Source of the DNA: Thermoanaerobacterium aotearoense
Lineage (GTDB): Bacteria; Bacillota; Thermoanaerobacteria; Thermoanaerobacterales; Thermoanaerobacteraceae
Length of the DNA: 64,000 nt
Assembly (NCBI RefSeq): GCF_009905255.1
Contig: NZ_CP047602.1
Span: 2,343,501-2,407,500, forward strand
Direction: 5' to 3'
Shown: positions 16,035-24,829 of the stretch, piece by piece
Numbering within the stretch: position 1 is the stretch's first letter
Layout of the letters: the number at the start of each line of letters is the position of its first letter
Position numbers and translations under genes: made by a program
The notes under the pieces: model-generated
Told to the model about the DNA's origin: nothing
Seen by the model: only the letters and a program-made list of their open reading frames with translations
The model's database searches: none

Positions 16035-16778
16035 ATGAAGCGTTTAATGTCGTTTATAGTATTATCGGCCATATCAGTATTCATCGTCTCAGGATGTTCA
16101 AATACAAGTTCAAATGAAAACAAATACTCTGGAACAATTGAAGCAACAACAGTAAGCGTTCAATCAGAAATATCTGGCCGCATTTTAGATTTATACGTTA
16201 GTCCAGGTGAACAAGTTAAAAAGGGAGACAAGATAGCTTTGCTTGATGTCAGCCAATATGAAGAACAGGCAAAAGAAGCAAGAGCGGCTCTCGATATGGC
16301 AAAATTAAATTACGAACAAATCAAAAATGGACCCAAGGAACAAGCCGACATTGCAAATCTTAAAGTAGAGCAAGCTCAAGCAGCCTATGATCTGTCTAAT
16401 CTAATGGTTAAAAAAGGCGCCATAACATCTCCTATTAGCGGTACTATCACAGACACATATTTTAATGCAGGTGAAATCGTAACTTCAGGCGGAAATATAG
16501 CCGAAATATCTGATCTAAACAATCTTTGGATTAAAATATACGTTCCAGAAAAATACTTGTACAAAGTATCCCTTAATAAAGATGTTACCATAAACGTAAG
16601 TTCCATTAATAAGAAAATAAGCGGTAAAGTCGTGTACATTTCTCCAAACGGCGAATTTACGCCCAAAAATACTACTACAGAGTCTTCAAAAGAAGACATA
16701 GTTTACGAGGTAAAGATACAAATAAAAGATAATGTTAAAGAGTTAAAGCCTGGAATGCTGGCAGATGTGACTATATGA
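16035..16778 (+). CDS. HlyD-family membrane fusion lipoprotein of an ABC exporter
   Basis: The protein has 247 residues. A lipoprotein signal occupies residues 1-21 with lipobox VSGC. A barrel-sandwich (biotinyl-lipoyl-like) half follows around residues 40-75 (SGRILDLYVSPGEQVKKGD), then a short helical hairpin (EARAALDMAKLNYEQI), the second half (SPISGTITDTYFNAGE) and a beta-barrel. It is the periplasmic-adaptor type used by MacA/YbhG-like exporters; in a Gram-positive cell it would sit on the outer face of the membrane. It lies 6 nt after the TetR gene and 13 nt before the ATPase. Confidence 0.9.
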   Translation: MKRLMSFIVLSAISVFIVSGCSNTSSNENKYSGTIEATTVSVQSEISGRILDLYVSPGEQVKKGDKIALLDVSQYEEQAKEARAALDMAKLNYEQIKNGPKEQADIANLKVEQAQAAYDLSNLMVKKGAITSPISGTITDTYFNAGEIVTSGGNIAEISDLNNLWIKIYVPEKYLYKVSLNKDVTINVSSINKKISGKVVYISPNGEFTPKNTTTESSKEDIVYEVKIQIKDNVKELKPGMLADVTI

Positions 16779-16791
16779 TGAAGGTGATAAA

Positions 16792-17535
16792 ATGGAATAC
16801 GTTATAGAATTAAAGGATTTGACCAAGCGCTTTGGCAACATCACTGCCGTGGATAAGCTTTCAATTAAAGTTCCATCAGGCAAAATCTTCGGTCTATTAG
16901 GTCCTAATGGATCTGGAAAGTCAACAACGATACGAATGATATGCGGAATAATAAAACCCACATCTGGTCACGGCACAGTCCTTGGCTTCGACATTGTAAA
17001 GGAAAGTGAAAAGATAAAGAAGTCCATCGGATACATGTCACAGAAGTTCAGCCTTTATGAGGATTTGACTGTTAAGGAGAATATGGATTTTTACTCCAGC
17101 ATATATGGGCTTGACAAAAAAGAAAGAATCGAGAGAGAAAAAATCATAATCGACATGATGGAATTACACAATCGCGAAAATCAGATAGTCGGCACACTGT
17201 CTGGCGGCTGGAAGCAAAGATTGGCTCTTGGATGTGCCCTTTTGCACAATCCAAAATTCATCATACTTGATGAACCTACATCTGGTGTAGACCCTGTCTC
17301 GAGAAGGCTTTTCTGGAACACAATAAAAAAGCTTACATCAGAGGGTCTATCTGTATTAGTCACGACACACTACATGGAAGAAGCTCAAGAAAGTGATTTT
17401 GTCGCATTCATGTTTAACGGCCATCTTTTGAAGTTTGGCACACCTTCAGAAATCATTAAAGAAAACAATTCAAACAACCTTGAAGATGTCTTTATAAAAT
17501 ACGTCAATGAGCATGGCGGTATGGACAAATTGTAA
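16792..17535 (+). CDS. ABC transporter ATP-binding protein (YbhF-like)
   Basis: The protein has 247 residues with Walker A GPNGSGKST near residue 38, signature LSGGWKQRLALG, Walker B FIILDEPTSGVDP, and the switch histidine in VTTHYMEEA. The variant WKQR in the signature and the YMEEA helix are typical of drug-type ABC-2 exporters of the YbhF/DrrA class. It pairs with the permease that follows and the HlyD-like lipoprotein before it. The substrate is not known. Confidence 0.93.
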   Translation: MEYVIELKDLTKRFGNITAVDKLSIKVPSGKIFGLLGPNGSGKSTTIRMICGIIKPTSGHGTVLGFDIVKESEKIKKSIGYMSQKFSLYEDLTVKENMDFYSSIYGLDKKERIEREKIIIDMMELHNRENQIVGTLSGGWKQRLALGCALLHNPKFIILDEPTSGVDPVSRRLFWNTIKKLTSEGLSVLVTTHYMEEAQESDFVAFMFNGHLLKFGTPSEIIKENNSNNLEDVFIKYVNEHGGMDKL

Positions 17536-17551
17536 TGAAAGGATAGTAAAT

Positions 17552-18676
17552 ATGAGTATTTCAAGGCTTTTTGCCATTATAAAAAAAGAATTTATACAGA
17601 TAAAGAGAGATAAGCCAAGTCTAGTCATATCAATAGTGATGCCTCTTGCTATGCTTTTTCTTTTCGGGTACGCCGTATCTACAGAAGTAGATCATATACC
17701 AATGGCAGTATTTGACCAAAACAAGACGCAAGAAAGCCGGGACTTTATAAATGCCTATAGAAATTCACTGTACTTCAATCCTGATTACTACGTAGATAAT
17801 ATTGATGAACTCAACAATCTGATAGATGCAGGAAAAGTAAAAGCTGGACTTATCATTCCACCAGATTTCTCTCAATATAAAGATAAGATGACAAACGTAC
17901 TGCTTAAAATCGACGGTTCCGATCCTACAACAGCCAGGACTGCACTGTCCAGCGGTATAATGGTTGCTCAATACTTCTCAAACAAAAATACAGAGAAAGA
18001 ATTAGCAAAGAAAGGTATGCACATACCTAATATAGGCATAGACTTAAGCACAAAAGTCGAATACAACCCTGATTTAAACACATTGACATTTACCATACCT
18101 GGACTTTTAGGATTAGTAATGCAGAACATAACGATAATATTGACGGCTTTTGCCTTAGTAAGGGAAAAAGAAAAAGGCACAATGGAGCAGCTTATTGTGA
18201 CGCCTATAAAGTCAGTAGAGCTTATGATAGGAAAATTGATACCATATATTCTAATCGGATATATAGATTTTCTGATGGTTCTTGCTTTAAGCATTTATTG
18301 GTTCCGCGTCCCTGTAAATGGCAGCATATCTTTACTGCTTCTTTTAGGCTTTGATTTTATAATATGCGCTCTCGCTATAGGTATGCTTATATCGACAGCA
18401 GCAAAGACTCAGACACAAGCAATGCAAGGTGCTTTCATGGTGCTTTTGCCTACAATAATTTTATCAGGCTTCATATTCCCAAGAGAACAAATGCCCTCTG
18501 TCATAAGAGCAATAAGTGATGTAATTCCACTCACATATTTTCTCGATATATTGAGAGGAATAATAATAAAAGGAGTAAGCGCAAACATATTATTAAACCA
18601 AATCATAATTATGACATCTATGGGATTTGCACTCCTTTTAATCGCCGTACTAAGATTCAGAAAGAGGCTTGACTAA
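17552..18676 (+). CDS. ABC-2 permease (YbhS/YbhR-like)
   Basis: The protein has 374 residues and starts at ATG 17552 after GAAAGGATAG; an in-frame start at 17507 would overlap the ATPase gene. One membrane segment lies near residues 20-40, then a large extracytoplasmic domain of about 140 residues, then five hydrophobic segments from about residue 175. The motif EKEKGTMEQLIVTPI before the third segment is typical of ABC2_membrane_3 permeases. It completes a tripartite exporter. The stop codon lies inside a terminator stem. Confidence 0.92.
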   Translation: MSISRLFAIIKKEFIQIKRDKPSLVISIVMPLAMLFLFGYAVSTEVDHIPMAVFDQNKTQESRDFINAYRNSLYFNPDYYVDNIDELNNLIDAGKVKAGLIIPPDFSQYKDKMTNVLLKIDGSDPTTARTALSSGIMVAQYFSNKNTEKELAKKGMHIPNIGIDLSTKVEYNPDLNTLTFTIPGLLGLVMQNITIILTAFALVREKEKGTMEQLIVTPIKSVELMIGKLIPYILIGYIDFLMVLALSIYWFRVPVNGSISLLLLLGFDFIICALAIGMLISTAAKTQTQAMQGAFMVLLPTIILSGFIFPREQMPSVIRAISDVIPLTYFLDILRGIIIKGVSANILLNQIIIMTSMGFALLLIAVLRFRKRLD

Positions 18677-18686
18677 GCCTCTTTCT
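18659..18686. terminator. Terminator overlapping the permease stop codon
   Basis: AGAAAGAGGCTT and AAGCCTCTTTCT form a 12-bp stem with a 4-nt loop containing part of the TAG-free stop region. The minus-strand gene ending at 18691 may share it. T-runs are weak on both sides. Confidence 0.6.
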
Positions 18687-18690
18687 GCAA

Positions 18691-19248
18691 TTATTTGGCA
18701 TTAATAAACTTAGACGAAATATTATTCATGACTTCGTATATTCTTGATGTACTTTCAAGTCTTGGATATTTCAAATTTACAAAGTTTGATTCCTTAATAA
18801 ATTTAAGATACTCATTAAATAAGATATCATATTTATTTGACATATTTTTTATATAATTTTCATCCTGTATGTTAACTTTATTACTATGTATATCACCAAT
18901 AACTTTATCTGTTGCTTCTTTTATATTATGAAGAAAACCATATTCAAAATATCCAACATTTTTACTATTCAATTTACCTTTTAAAATATATAAATTATTA
19001 TATTGAACAAAATATTCTAAATTTTTATAACTATCTTCTATCAATTGTTCATCATGAAAATCCTTAAATTTCACACTTTCTAAAATTGCTCTATTTTCAT
19101 CCATTAGATTTGCATAATAGTAAAGATAAACCAATTCGTGTTTATAGATAAAATATTTAGAGATTATTATTGATAATAAAATTATTATCGATATATTCAT
19201 CAATATAAATAAATATAATAACTTTCTATTTTTAAATTTAACTATCAT
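18691..19248 (-). CDS. Hypothetical membrane-anchored protein
   Basis: About 185 residues are read from ATG 19248, which follows AGGATGTGG. An N-terminal membrane anchor lies near residues 10-35 (LYLFILMNISIIILLSIIIS), and the rest is a mostly helical, Asn/Lys/Tyr-rich outer domain. I do not recognise the family. The region is richer in A+T than its neighbours. The gene is monocistronic on the minus strand, between the exporter operon and the uracil permease leader. Confidence 0.7.
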   Translation of the reverse strand: MIVKFKNRKLLYLFILMNISIIILLSIIISKYFIYKHELVYLYYYANLMDENRAILESVKFKDFHDEQLIEDSYKNLEYFVQYNNLYILKGKLNSKNVGYFEYGFLHNIKEATDKVIGDIHSNKVNIQDENYIKNMSNKYDILFNEYLKFIKESNFVNLKYPRLESTSRIYEVMNNISSKFINAK

Positions 19249-19391
19249 TAAATATCCACATCCTATCAAAATTTTTTACATTTCTATTTTAAAACTTTTT
19301 GTAAGTCGTTCCAACAAAAGATTTTTGTAAGTTGTCAACATTTTTAACGATTTTGTTTTAACAGCACAAATTGCAACTTTAAAATATTATA

Positions 19392-19420
19392 TAGACATTC
19401 CCATTTTCTTATGTTATAAT
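19392..19420 (+). promoter_or_regulatory. Promoter of the uracil permease leader
   Basis: TAGACA (19392-19397) and TATAAT (19415-19420) are separated by 17 nt, upstream of the PyrR-type leader. Confidence 0.6.
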
Positions 19421-19436
19421 TTGTATAGTTTAATAA

Positions 19437-19525
19437 GACCCTTTAAAATTAGTCCAGTGAGGCTAAAAAGGAGGAACGATATTGCTGCATATCTATATGT
19501 TTATCCTCCTTGAGAGGGTTTTTTT
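19437..19525 (+). promoter_or_regulatory. PyrR-dependent attenuator leader
   Basis: AGTCCAGTGAGGCT at 19451-19464 matches the PyrR-binding loop consensus, in an RNA that can fold into an anti-antiterminator. Downstream, AAGGAGGA can pair with TCCTCCTT and a GAGAGGG with a long T-run follows, a terminator before the permease gene. PyrR with UMP should favour termination, so uracil permease is made when pyrimidines are low. The pyrR gene is not in this window. Confidence 0.88.
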
Positions 19526-19552
19526 ATGCCAAAAATTAAAGGAGGAATCGTC

Positions 19553-20830
19553 ATGAAGAACAAATTTTACGGTATACAAGATGTACCGCCTATCAATGAA
19601 GCTGTCCCACTGTCATTCCAGCATGTATTTGCAATGTTTGGCGCAACAATATTGGTACCGCTTTTGACAGGATTAGACCCTGCCGTAACATTGTTTACAT
19701 CAGGACTTGGCACATTAATATTTCACTTAATGACAAAAGGAAAAGTTCCTGCATATTTAGGTTCATCATTTGCATTTATCGCCCCTATAATCGCAGCGAC
19801 AAAAGCTTACGGCGTAAGAGGAGCTTTCACAGGCATGATAGCCGCGGGGCTTGTGTACGTGGCAGTTTTCATAATAATAAGCTTAACCGGCATAGACTGG
19901 ATTGAAAAAATTCTTCCATCCGTTGTAGTAGGTCCAGTTGTAATGATTATAGGCTTAAGCCTAGCACCAACAGCTATACAAGAGGCACAAAAAGATTTGC
20001 CTACGGCTTTAGTTACAGCCGCACTTGTCATAATCTTCAGCATGTTTGGAAAAGGATTCATGAAGGTTATACCAATCTTATTAGGAACCATTGGCGGATA
20101 TATCTTCGCCATATTTAGAGGTCTTGTAGATTTTTCTCCTGTCTTAAAGGCATCGTGGATTGCTGTACCGAAATTCTCATTTCTTGTCGGTCATTCACCT
20201 GTGCTTGCATGGGGTGCCGTGACACTTATTGCACCATTAGCATTAGTCGCAATAATCGAAGATTTAGGCCACGTCCTTGTAATAGGAAATATAGTCGATA
20301 AAGATTTGATAAAAGATCCAGGTTTCCATAGAGTGATGCTTGGAAATGGCTTAGCAACGTCAATAGCCGCACTGTTCGGCGGTCCACCAAGTACGACGTA
20401 TGGAGAAAATATAGGCGTATTAGCCATGACAAAAGTATACAGCTCAAGAGTCATAGAAGGCGCCGCTGTCATAGCGATACTTCTAAGTTTTATCCAGAAG
20501 ATAGGCGCACTTATACAAGTCATACCGCAAGCTGTAATGGGCGGTGTCACCATAATCCTATTTGGAATGATTGCAGCCGCAGGTATCAGGACATTAGTGG
20601 AAAATAAAGTTGATTTTTCTGACAGCAGAAATTTGATAATAGCATCAGTCATTTTGACTCTCGGTGTTGGCGGCATTAAAATAGGATCAGGAAATTTCGT
20701 GTTTGAAGGTGTCGGCCCTGCGACATTGGCAGGCATAATCCTAAATTTAGTTCTTCCTAAAATCAAACTTGCAAAGCCGAAAGATGAAAAATCCAAAGTT
20801 AAAAACGACAGCGTCATTACACAAGCGTAA
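19553..20830 (+). CDS. uraA: Uracil permease (nucleobase:cation symporter-2)
   Basis: The protein has 425 residues starting at ATG 19553 after AAAGGAGG; an in-frame ATG at 19526 lies in the terminator region. It has about 12-14 hydrophobic segments. Hallmarks are the early SFQHVFAMFGATILVPLL, the SSFAFIAP loop, EDLGHVLVIGN and GGPPSTTYGENIGVLAMTKV, all typical of UraA-type NCS2 transporters. It imports uracil with protons. The upstream PyrR-type attenuator strongly supports uracil over xanthine or guanine. The gene is monocistronic with a strong terminator. Confidence 0.95.
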   Translation: MKNKFYGIQDVPPINEAVPLSFQHVFAMFGATILVPLLTGLDPAVTLFTSGLGTLIFHLMTKGKVPAYLGSSFAFIAPIIAATKAYGVRGAFTGMIAAGLVYVAVFIIISLTGIDWIEKILPSVVVGPVVMIIGLSLAPTAIQEAQKDLPTALVTAALVIIFSMFGKGFMKVIPILLGTIGGYIFAIFRGLVDFSPVLKASWIAVPKFSFLVGHSPVLAWGAVTLIAPLALVAIIEDLGHVLVIGNIVDKDLIKDPGFHRVMLGNGLATSIAALFGGPPSTTYGENIGVLAMTKVYSSRVIEGAAVIAILLSFIQKIGALIQVIPQAVMGGVTIILFGMIAAAGIRTLVENKVDFSDSRNLIIASVILTLGVGGIKIGSGNFVFEGVGPATLAGIILNLVLPKIKLAKPKDEKSKVKNDSVITQA

Positions 20831-20836
20831 AAAATA

Positions 20837-20872
20837 ACTGTTGCAAGCTATTTTAAATAGTCTTGCAACAGT
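20837..20872. terminator. Strong bidirectional terminator
   Basis: ACTGTTGCAAG and CTTGCAACAGT form an 11-bp stem, with T-runs on both strands. It serves uraA and possibly the minus-strand holin gene. Confidence 0.85.
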
Positions 20873-20888
20873 CATTTTTTCTTTTAAA

Positions 20889-21224
20889 TCAAGTTTTTTT
20901 GCTTGTGGTACTAAGTCCTTTTAGGTTTAATACGTAGTTCATCTCAAACACAGCAGCTTCAATTAATTTGTCTATTTCTTCATCCGTCAGCTTGTTTCCT
21001 ACTATCTTCTTTATTAGGTTTACTGCTTCTGCCTTTTTATCAGCACCATTTCCCGCACCAAATTCCTGTTCTACTCCCCTTACAATCATTTTAGCTATCT
21101 CGAAATACCTTTTTGTCTTTTCAGTGCCTATCTTTGAATACAAATAATTTATGACATAGCCCAATGTGGCAAGTATTAAAAGTTGCAGCCCTGCTGTCAA
21201 TATGGTCATGATTAAATCTTTCAT
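20889..21224 (-). CDS. Phage holin, LLH family
   Basis: The protein has 111 residues. One N-terminal membrane segment (TAGLQLLILATLGYVINYLY) is followed by a charged helical tail with IAKMIVRGVEQEF and LTDEEIDKLIEAAV. This matches the LL-H holin family (Phage_holin_6_1). It would form membrane lesions that let an endolysin reach the wall. It follows the amidase gene by 6 nt. No other phage genes are near, so it is either a prophage remnant or a domesticated lysis pair, for example for mother-cell lysis. Confidence 0.85.
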   Translation of the reverse strand: MKDLIMTILTAGLQLLILATLGYVINYLYSKIGTEKTKRYFEIAKMIVRGVEQEFGAGNGADKKAEAVNLIKKIVGNKLTDEEIDKLIEAAVFEMNYVLNLKGLSTTSKKT

Positions 21225-21230
21225 TCTTTT

Positions 21231-21884
21231 TTAACCCCCTATAATTTTTAATAATGCACCCGCAATATCTTTCCATTTCACATAGCTTTCTGGATCGTAG
21301 TAATCAGAGATTATACCCATCTGATGAAGTTTTTCTATATCACTGGAACCATTTACCTGTTTCAAGCCTACAGTATTGAATATTCCATTTGAAATAGATG
21401 CAGCATACAGATTTTGTTTATTCAAAAGAAGATCTAAATCATCCTTATTTGTTATAAATCCTAATTCAACTAAAATTGATGGCATATTTGTATGATGTAA
21501 TACGTAGAAGTTAGCTGTTTTTACACCTCTATCCGTTGTTTTTAAATTTGTCACAATGGCTTGCTGCACACCTTTCGCCAATTTTGCTCCAAAAGTGCTT
21601 CCAGGATATGAATAAGTCTCTGTCCCTTTTGCTGAAGAATCTTTAAAGCTATTGCAATGAACTGAAACAAAGTAATCTGCCTTGTTTTTATTGGCAATAT
21701 CGCACCTTTCGCTAAGTCCCAACGTCATATCTTTATCCCTTGTCAATATTACATCTATGCCGTTTGCCTCTAATACATCCCTCAATTTAAGAGATATGCT
21801 TAAGTTTATATCTTTTTCAAAATAGCCATATCCTATAGCACCGCTGTCAGACCCGCCATGGCCAGGATCTACAACTATTAACAA
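21231..21884 (-). CDS. N-acetylmuramoyl-L-alanine amidase (Amidase_3)
   Basis: The protein has 217 residues. The Amidase_3 zinc hydrolase spans about residues 1-175: VVDPGHGGSDSGA (first His), the glutamate in YGYFEKDINL, SVHCNSF (second His), then the catalytic LVELGFITN. A short C-terminal tail (EKLHQMGIISDYYDPESYVKW) resembles peptidoglycan or S-layer-type contact sequences. The only well-placed start is TTG 21884, 10 nt after AGGAGG. There is no signal peptide, so export needs the adjacent holin. It cleaves the MurNAc-L-Ala bond. It is paired with the LLH holin gene. Confidence 0.93.
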   Translation of the reverse strand: MLIVVDPGHGGSDSGAIGYGYFEKDINLSISLKLRDVLEANGIDVILTRDKDMTLGLSERCDIANKNKADYFVSVHCNSFKDSSAKGTETYSYPGSTFGAKLAKGVQQAIVTNLKTTDRGVKTANFYVLHHTNMPSILVELGFITNKDDLDLLLNKQNLYAASISNGIFNTVGLKQVNGSSDIEKLHQMGIISDYYDPESYVKWKDIAGALLKIIGG

Positions 21885-22008
21885 TTATTCATCACCTCCT
21901 ATTGTATTTACCTCTCCTTATAATATGTTTTTCTCAAAAAAATTTATATAGAAAACATAAAAAAATCGGATGTATATTTTGTGTATACACCCGATTTTTA
22001 AATATCTC

Positions 22009-23661
22009 CTACGCTACGATTATGAGTTTTTGATAATTTTGAATTATATTATATATTCTTTCTTCTTCTTTAATAATCCTGTTGCTATCATAGTCATAAG
22101 CATAGCACGCACCATTTATGACCTTTGTAGTCAGCATGCCACTTGCGCTTTTATTTCCTTTTAAATGCGGTGCATCTAAAATGCCAAGCTTTATAGCCTG
22201 TGATAGTGTATGTGGATCTGACAGCGGATCGCTGCACAGTGTATTAAGATCCTTTATGGCATTGATTATTACCATCGCATCATTTACAAGTTCCTCTTTC
22301 CTCTTTACAACATCAAGATCTTTAGTAAAATCCACCATGCCACGCAAAGTGTTATTCACCACAGCTTTTGTGATTTTCACACTTTCTATTATGTCATCTG
22401 GCGTTGCAGCATGATGTGCTTCGCAAAAACCTACAACATGGTATATGTGTGGCTTTATCGCCATGGAAAGATATGCGCTGGATGCAAGCTGCCCTTTTGC
22501 CTCATAAAGATCCTGCGGCATACTTGCAAGCCCTGCCCTTGCCTGTCTAAATACTTTAAAGTTATCATCCTGCAAACTCTCTACCAGTTCTATGGACGCC
22601 AGCATTTTAGCAAGATCCATTTTGGGAGATGCGGTAGGAGGAACATTAAACATAAACTGCGCTATATACGTCTTTACACCCATTTTCTTCGCATTGTACG
22701 CTGCAATGTAGCTTGCCGCCACATAAATAGCATCATGTGCATCTCTAAGTCCCCAATGGTGTGCTTCATTTACTTCAACAGGTATATTTCTGTCAGCATG
22801 CCATTTCATCAACATCTGATTCTCTCTAATTGACTCCTCCACTTGTCTTGGCCCTCTGCCATCTAATACATTGTACCAACAAAGGGGTATAGCAGCCCAG
22901 GCATTATTTATCGTGTCTTTTAACATTTTTGCCATTTTAAAGACATCATTTGTTCCACTGTAACATCTAAGCAAAGGATAATTTCCACGCCTTGACTCAT
23001 CGTAAAGTCTTTTAAATTCTTCTTCAGTTCTTATAGGTACGCCACCTGCCCCATCAAGTGATTCTTTATAATTCTTATCAAAAAAGTGCTCTTGTGTGTT
23101 TTGATCAGGCGCTATCGATATTACATCGAGAACTTTTTCTTCCGCGATTCTCCTTACACCTTCAAGCGTATCATCATACGAAGGCAGTCCAAAGTGATGT
23201 CTTATTATAGGATACGGATAGCTTTTTTCAATCCTTTCAACCACATCTTTACCGTATTCTTCTTTGCTATATACGGTTTTCTTTCCTCTTAGATATGAAA
23301 CTGTGTGCTCATCACCAAAAGTTCCATCAAAAATTTCCTCAAATATCCCTGATTCTTTAGCAATTAGACAATTTGGCTCCGTCCCTCCAAATATCCATCT
23401 AACATTGTCCAAACTATATTTTCGTATTTTATCTCTAAGCTCATTTAATATGGATTTTAGTGCCTCTGGAGTCAATCTATAGCTTACACCTACTATGTCA
23501 GGTTTCTTTAAAAGCACTATTTCTATCAATCTATCAATAGATGTAGCAGGACCTAAAAATTCCACTCTATACCCTTCCTGCTCCGCCATATTTAAAAATC
23601 TATATACTCCCGCAACATGAACATCATTTTCTATGGAAGCTGCAATAATATACTTTTTCAT
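22009..23661 (-). CDS. B12-dependent mutase-like enzyme with N-terminal B12 domain
   Basis: The protein has 550 residues. The N-terminal ~130 residues match a cobalamin-binding Rossmann domain: DVHVAG (DxHxxG), then VSYRL (SxL) and FGGT, the three B12 contacts. The remainder is an alpha/beta barrel with GAGGVPIRT, RCYSGTND and FNVPPTASPKMDLAKML. This resembles the glutamate mutase epsilon barrel, although glutamate mutase is usually split into MutS and MutE. It would catalyse a radical carbon-skeleton or aminomutase rearrangement of an amino-acid-like substrate. It overlaps the opine-dehydrogenase-like gene by 4 nt (ATGA), so the two act together under the c-di-AMP riboswitch. The exact substrate is unknown. 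Confidence 0.75.
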   Translation of the reverse strand: MKKYIIAASIENDVHVAGVYRFLNMAEQEGYRVEFLGPATSIDRLIEIVLLKKPDIVGVSYRLTPEALKSILNELRDKIRKYSLDNVRWIFGGTEPNCLIAKESGIFEEIFDGTFGDEHTVSYLRGKKTVYSKEEYGKDVVERIEKSYPYPIIRHHFGLPSYDDTLEGVRRIAEEKVLDVISIAPDQNTQEHFFDKNYKESLDGAGGVPIRTEEEFKRLYDESRRGNYPLLRCYSGTNDVFKMAKMLKDTINNAWAAIPLCWYNVLDGRGPRQVEESIRENQMLMKWHADRNIPVEVNEAHHWGLRDAHDAIYVAASYIAAYNAKKMGVKTYIAQFMFNVPPTASPKMDLAKMLASIELVESLQDDNFKVFRQARAGLASMPQDLYEAKGQLASSAYLSMAIKPHIYHVVGFCEAHHAATPDDIIESVKITKAVVNNTLRGMVDFTKDLDVVKRKEELVNDAMVIINAIKDLNTLCSDPLSDPHTLSQAIKLGILDAPHLKGNKSASGMLTTKVINGACYAYDYDSNRIIKEEERIYNIIQNYQKLIIVA

Positions 23662-24758
23662 GCGACAGTGATCTCCTCCTTTAACCCCTCTATCATTTCC
23701 TTTATTTCTTCTACACTTTTTCCTTCCAATCCCAATTTCCCCACTGTGCGTCCGATTTTCCAGTAGTTTACCTCATGCATGCATGACGCCAGATGAATTA
23801 TAGAATCTATAGTATAAGTAGGAATGCCTAATTGTTTGCCAATTGATGAAATAGGCACCAAGCTCATTGGCACATCTTCAAAAATGTACCTACAATCAAG
23901 ATTCTTTGGCGCTAACAAGCCTCTATAAGCATCTGTATTCTGTATCGCATCGTACAGATTATCTGCAATAACGCCGTATGCATCTTTAAGCCAATCAAGT
24001 GCTGTAACAGCATTGACGCCTAAAGCGTGAGCAACTGCTATTCTCTCTCTGTCCATTCTTTCCAATATTTTGGCAACCGATGGCGATATTCCTTCCAAAT
24101 AATATTGAAAATCACCTTCTGTAGTCTCTATTCTTGCAGAGTTCAAAAGTGTAGGCGCTGGATGAAAGATAGAACCTATGTTATTCAAACTGGTCTCTAA
24201 TACATTTTCAGCAGGCACTATTTGCGAATAAGCCAACCTCAATAAATCAACAACATAATCAGCTTTCCAAGACGGTATAGCTGCCAGTGAAACTACATCT
24301 TTTATTTTAAATATTTTCGACACACCATTATTCGATCTGCAAGCATATATAAACGTATCAGTCTCTGCAATTACCACATTTATATCATCTCTAATTTTGA
24401 CAATGTTATAGAATTCTATCGCGCCAAAAGTCCTGCCCGGATTCAAAACTATTATCTGATCATTTCTTAAGTGCGGTAGCATTTCATAAGCTATATCCCT
24501 GTGTCCAGAGGCAGGGACAGTCACCATGATTATGTCTGCATCTTTTATAGCGTCTTCCATACTATCAGTGACCATATTAATCTTTGCAAATCCATCTACC
24601 ACACCCTCAAGATAGATACCGCCATTATTTAAGATAGGAACTAATTTTTCACGAGACCTGTTGTACAAATTAACTGTAAAACCCTTTAGCGAAAGATGTG
24701 CCGCCATTGCCTGCCCACCGTTGCCGGCACCAATGACAGAAAAAATAGGTAATCTCAT
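23658..24758 (-). CDS. Octopine/nopaline dehydrogenase family enzyme
   Basis: The protein has 366 residues. An N-terminal NAD(P) Rossmann fold begins VIGAGNGGQAMAAHLSLKG (GxGxxG). The octopine-dehydrogenase C-terminal domain includes NNIGSIFHPAPTLLNSARIE and a His (HPA) at the expected catalytic position. Such enzymes reductively condense an amino acid with a 2-oxo acid, or oxidise opines. The gene is first in its operon: an RBS precedes ATG 24758, and the c-di-AMP riboswitch with its terminator lies upstream. The next gene overlaps by 4 nt. The pairing suggests an unusual amino-acid-derived solute pathway; no substrate can be assigned. Confidence 0.85.
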   Translation of the reverse strand: MRLPIFSVIGAGNGGQAMAAHLSLKGFTVNLYNRSREKLVPILNNGGIYLEGVVDGFAKINMVTDSMEDAIKDADIIMVTVPASGHRDIAYEMLPHLRNDQIIVLNPGRTFGAIEFYNIVKIRDDINVVIAETDTFIYACRSNNGVSKIFKIKDVVSLAAIPSWKADYVVDLLRLAYSQIVPAENVLETSLNNIGSIFHPAPTLLNSARIETTEGDFQYYLEGISPSVAKILERMDRERIAVAHALGVNAVTALDWLKDAYGVIADNLYDAIQNTDAYRGLLAPKNLDCRYIFEDVPMSLVPISSIGKQLGIPTYTIDSIIHLASCMHEVNYWKIGRTVGKLGLEGKSVEEIKEMIEGLKEEITVA

Positions 24759-24789
24759 CTTAAAAAACCTCCTTCTATTTTAGGGTATT

Positions 24790-24817
24790 AAAAAAGCCAT
24801 AGAGAAAATCTATAGCT
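24790..24817 (-). terminator. Riboswitch expression-platform terminator
   Basis: AGCTATAGA and TCTATGGCT (one G-U pair) form a 9-bp stem with the loop TTTTC, followed by TTTTTT on the minus strand. It lies between the ydaO aptamer/leader ORF and the opine-dehydrogenase-like gene. Confidence 0.85.
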
Positions 24818-24829
24818 TGAACCCGGCAA

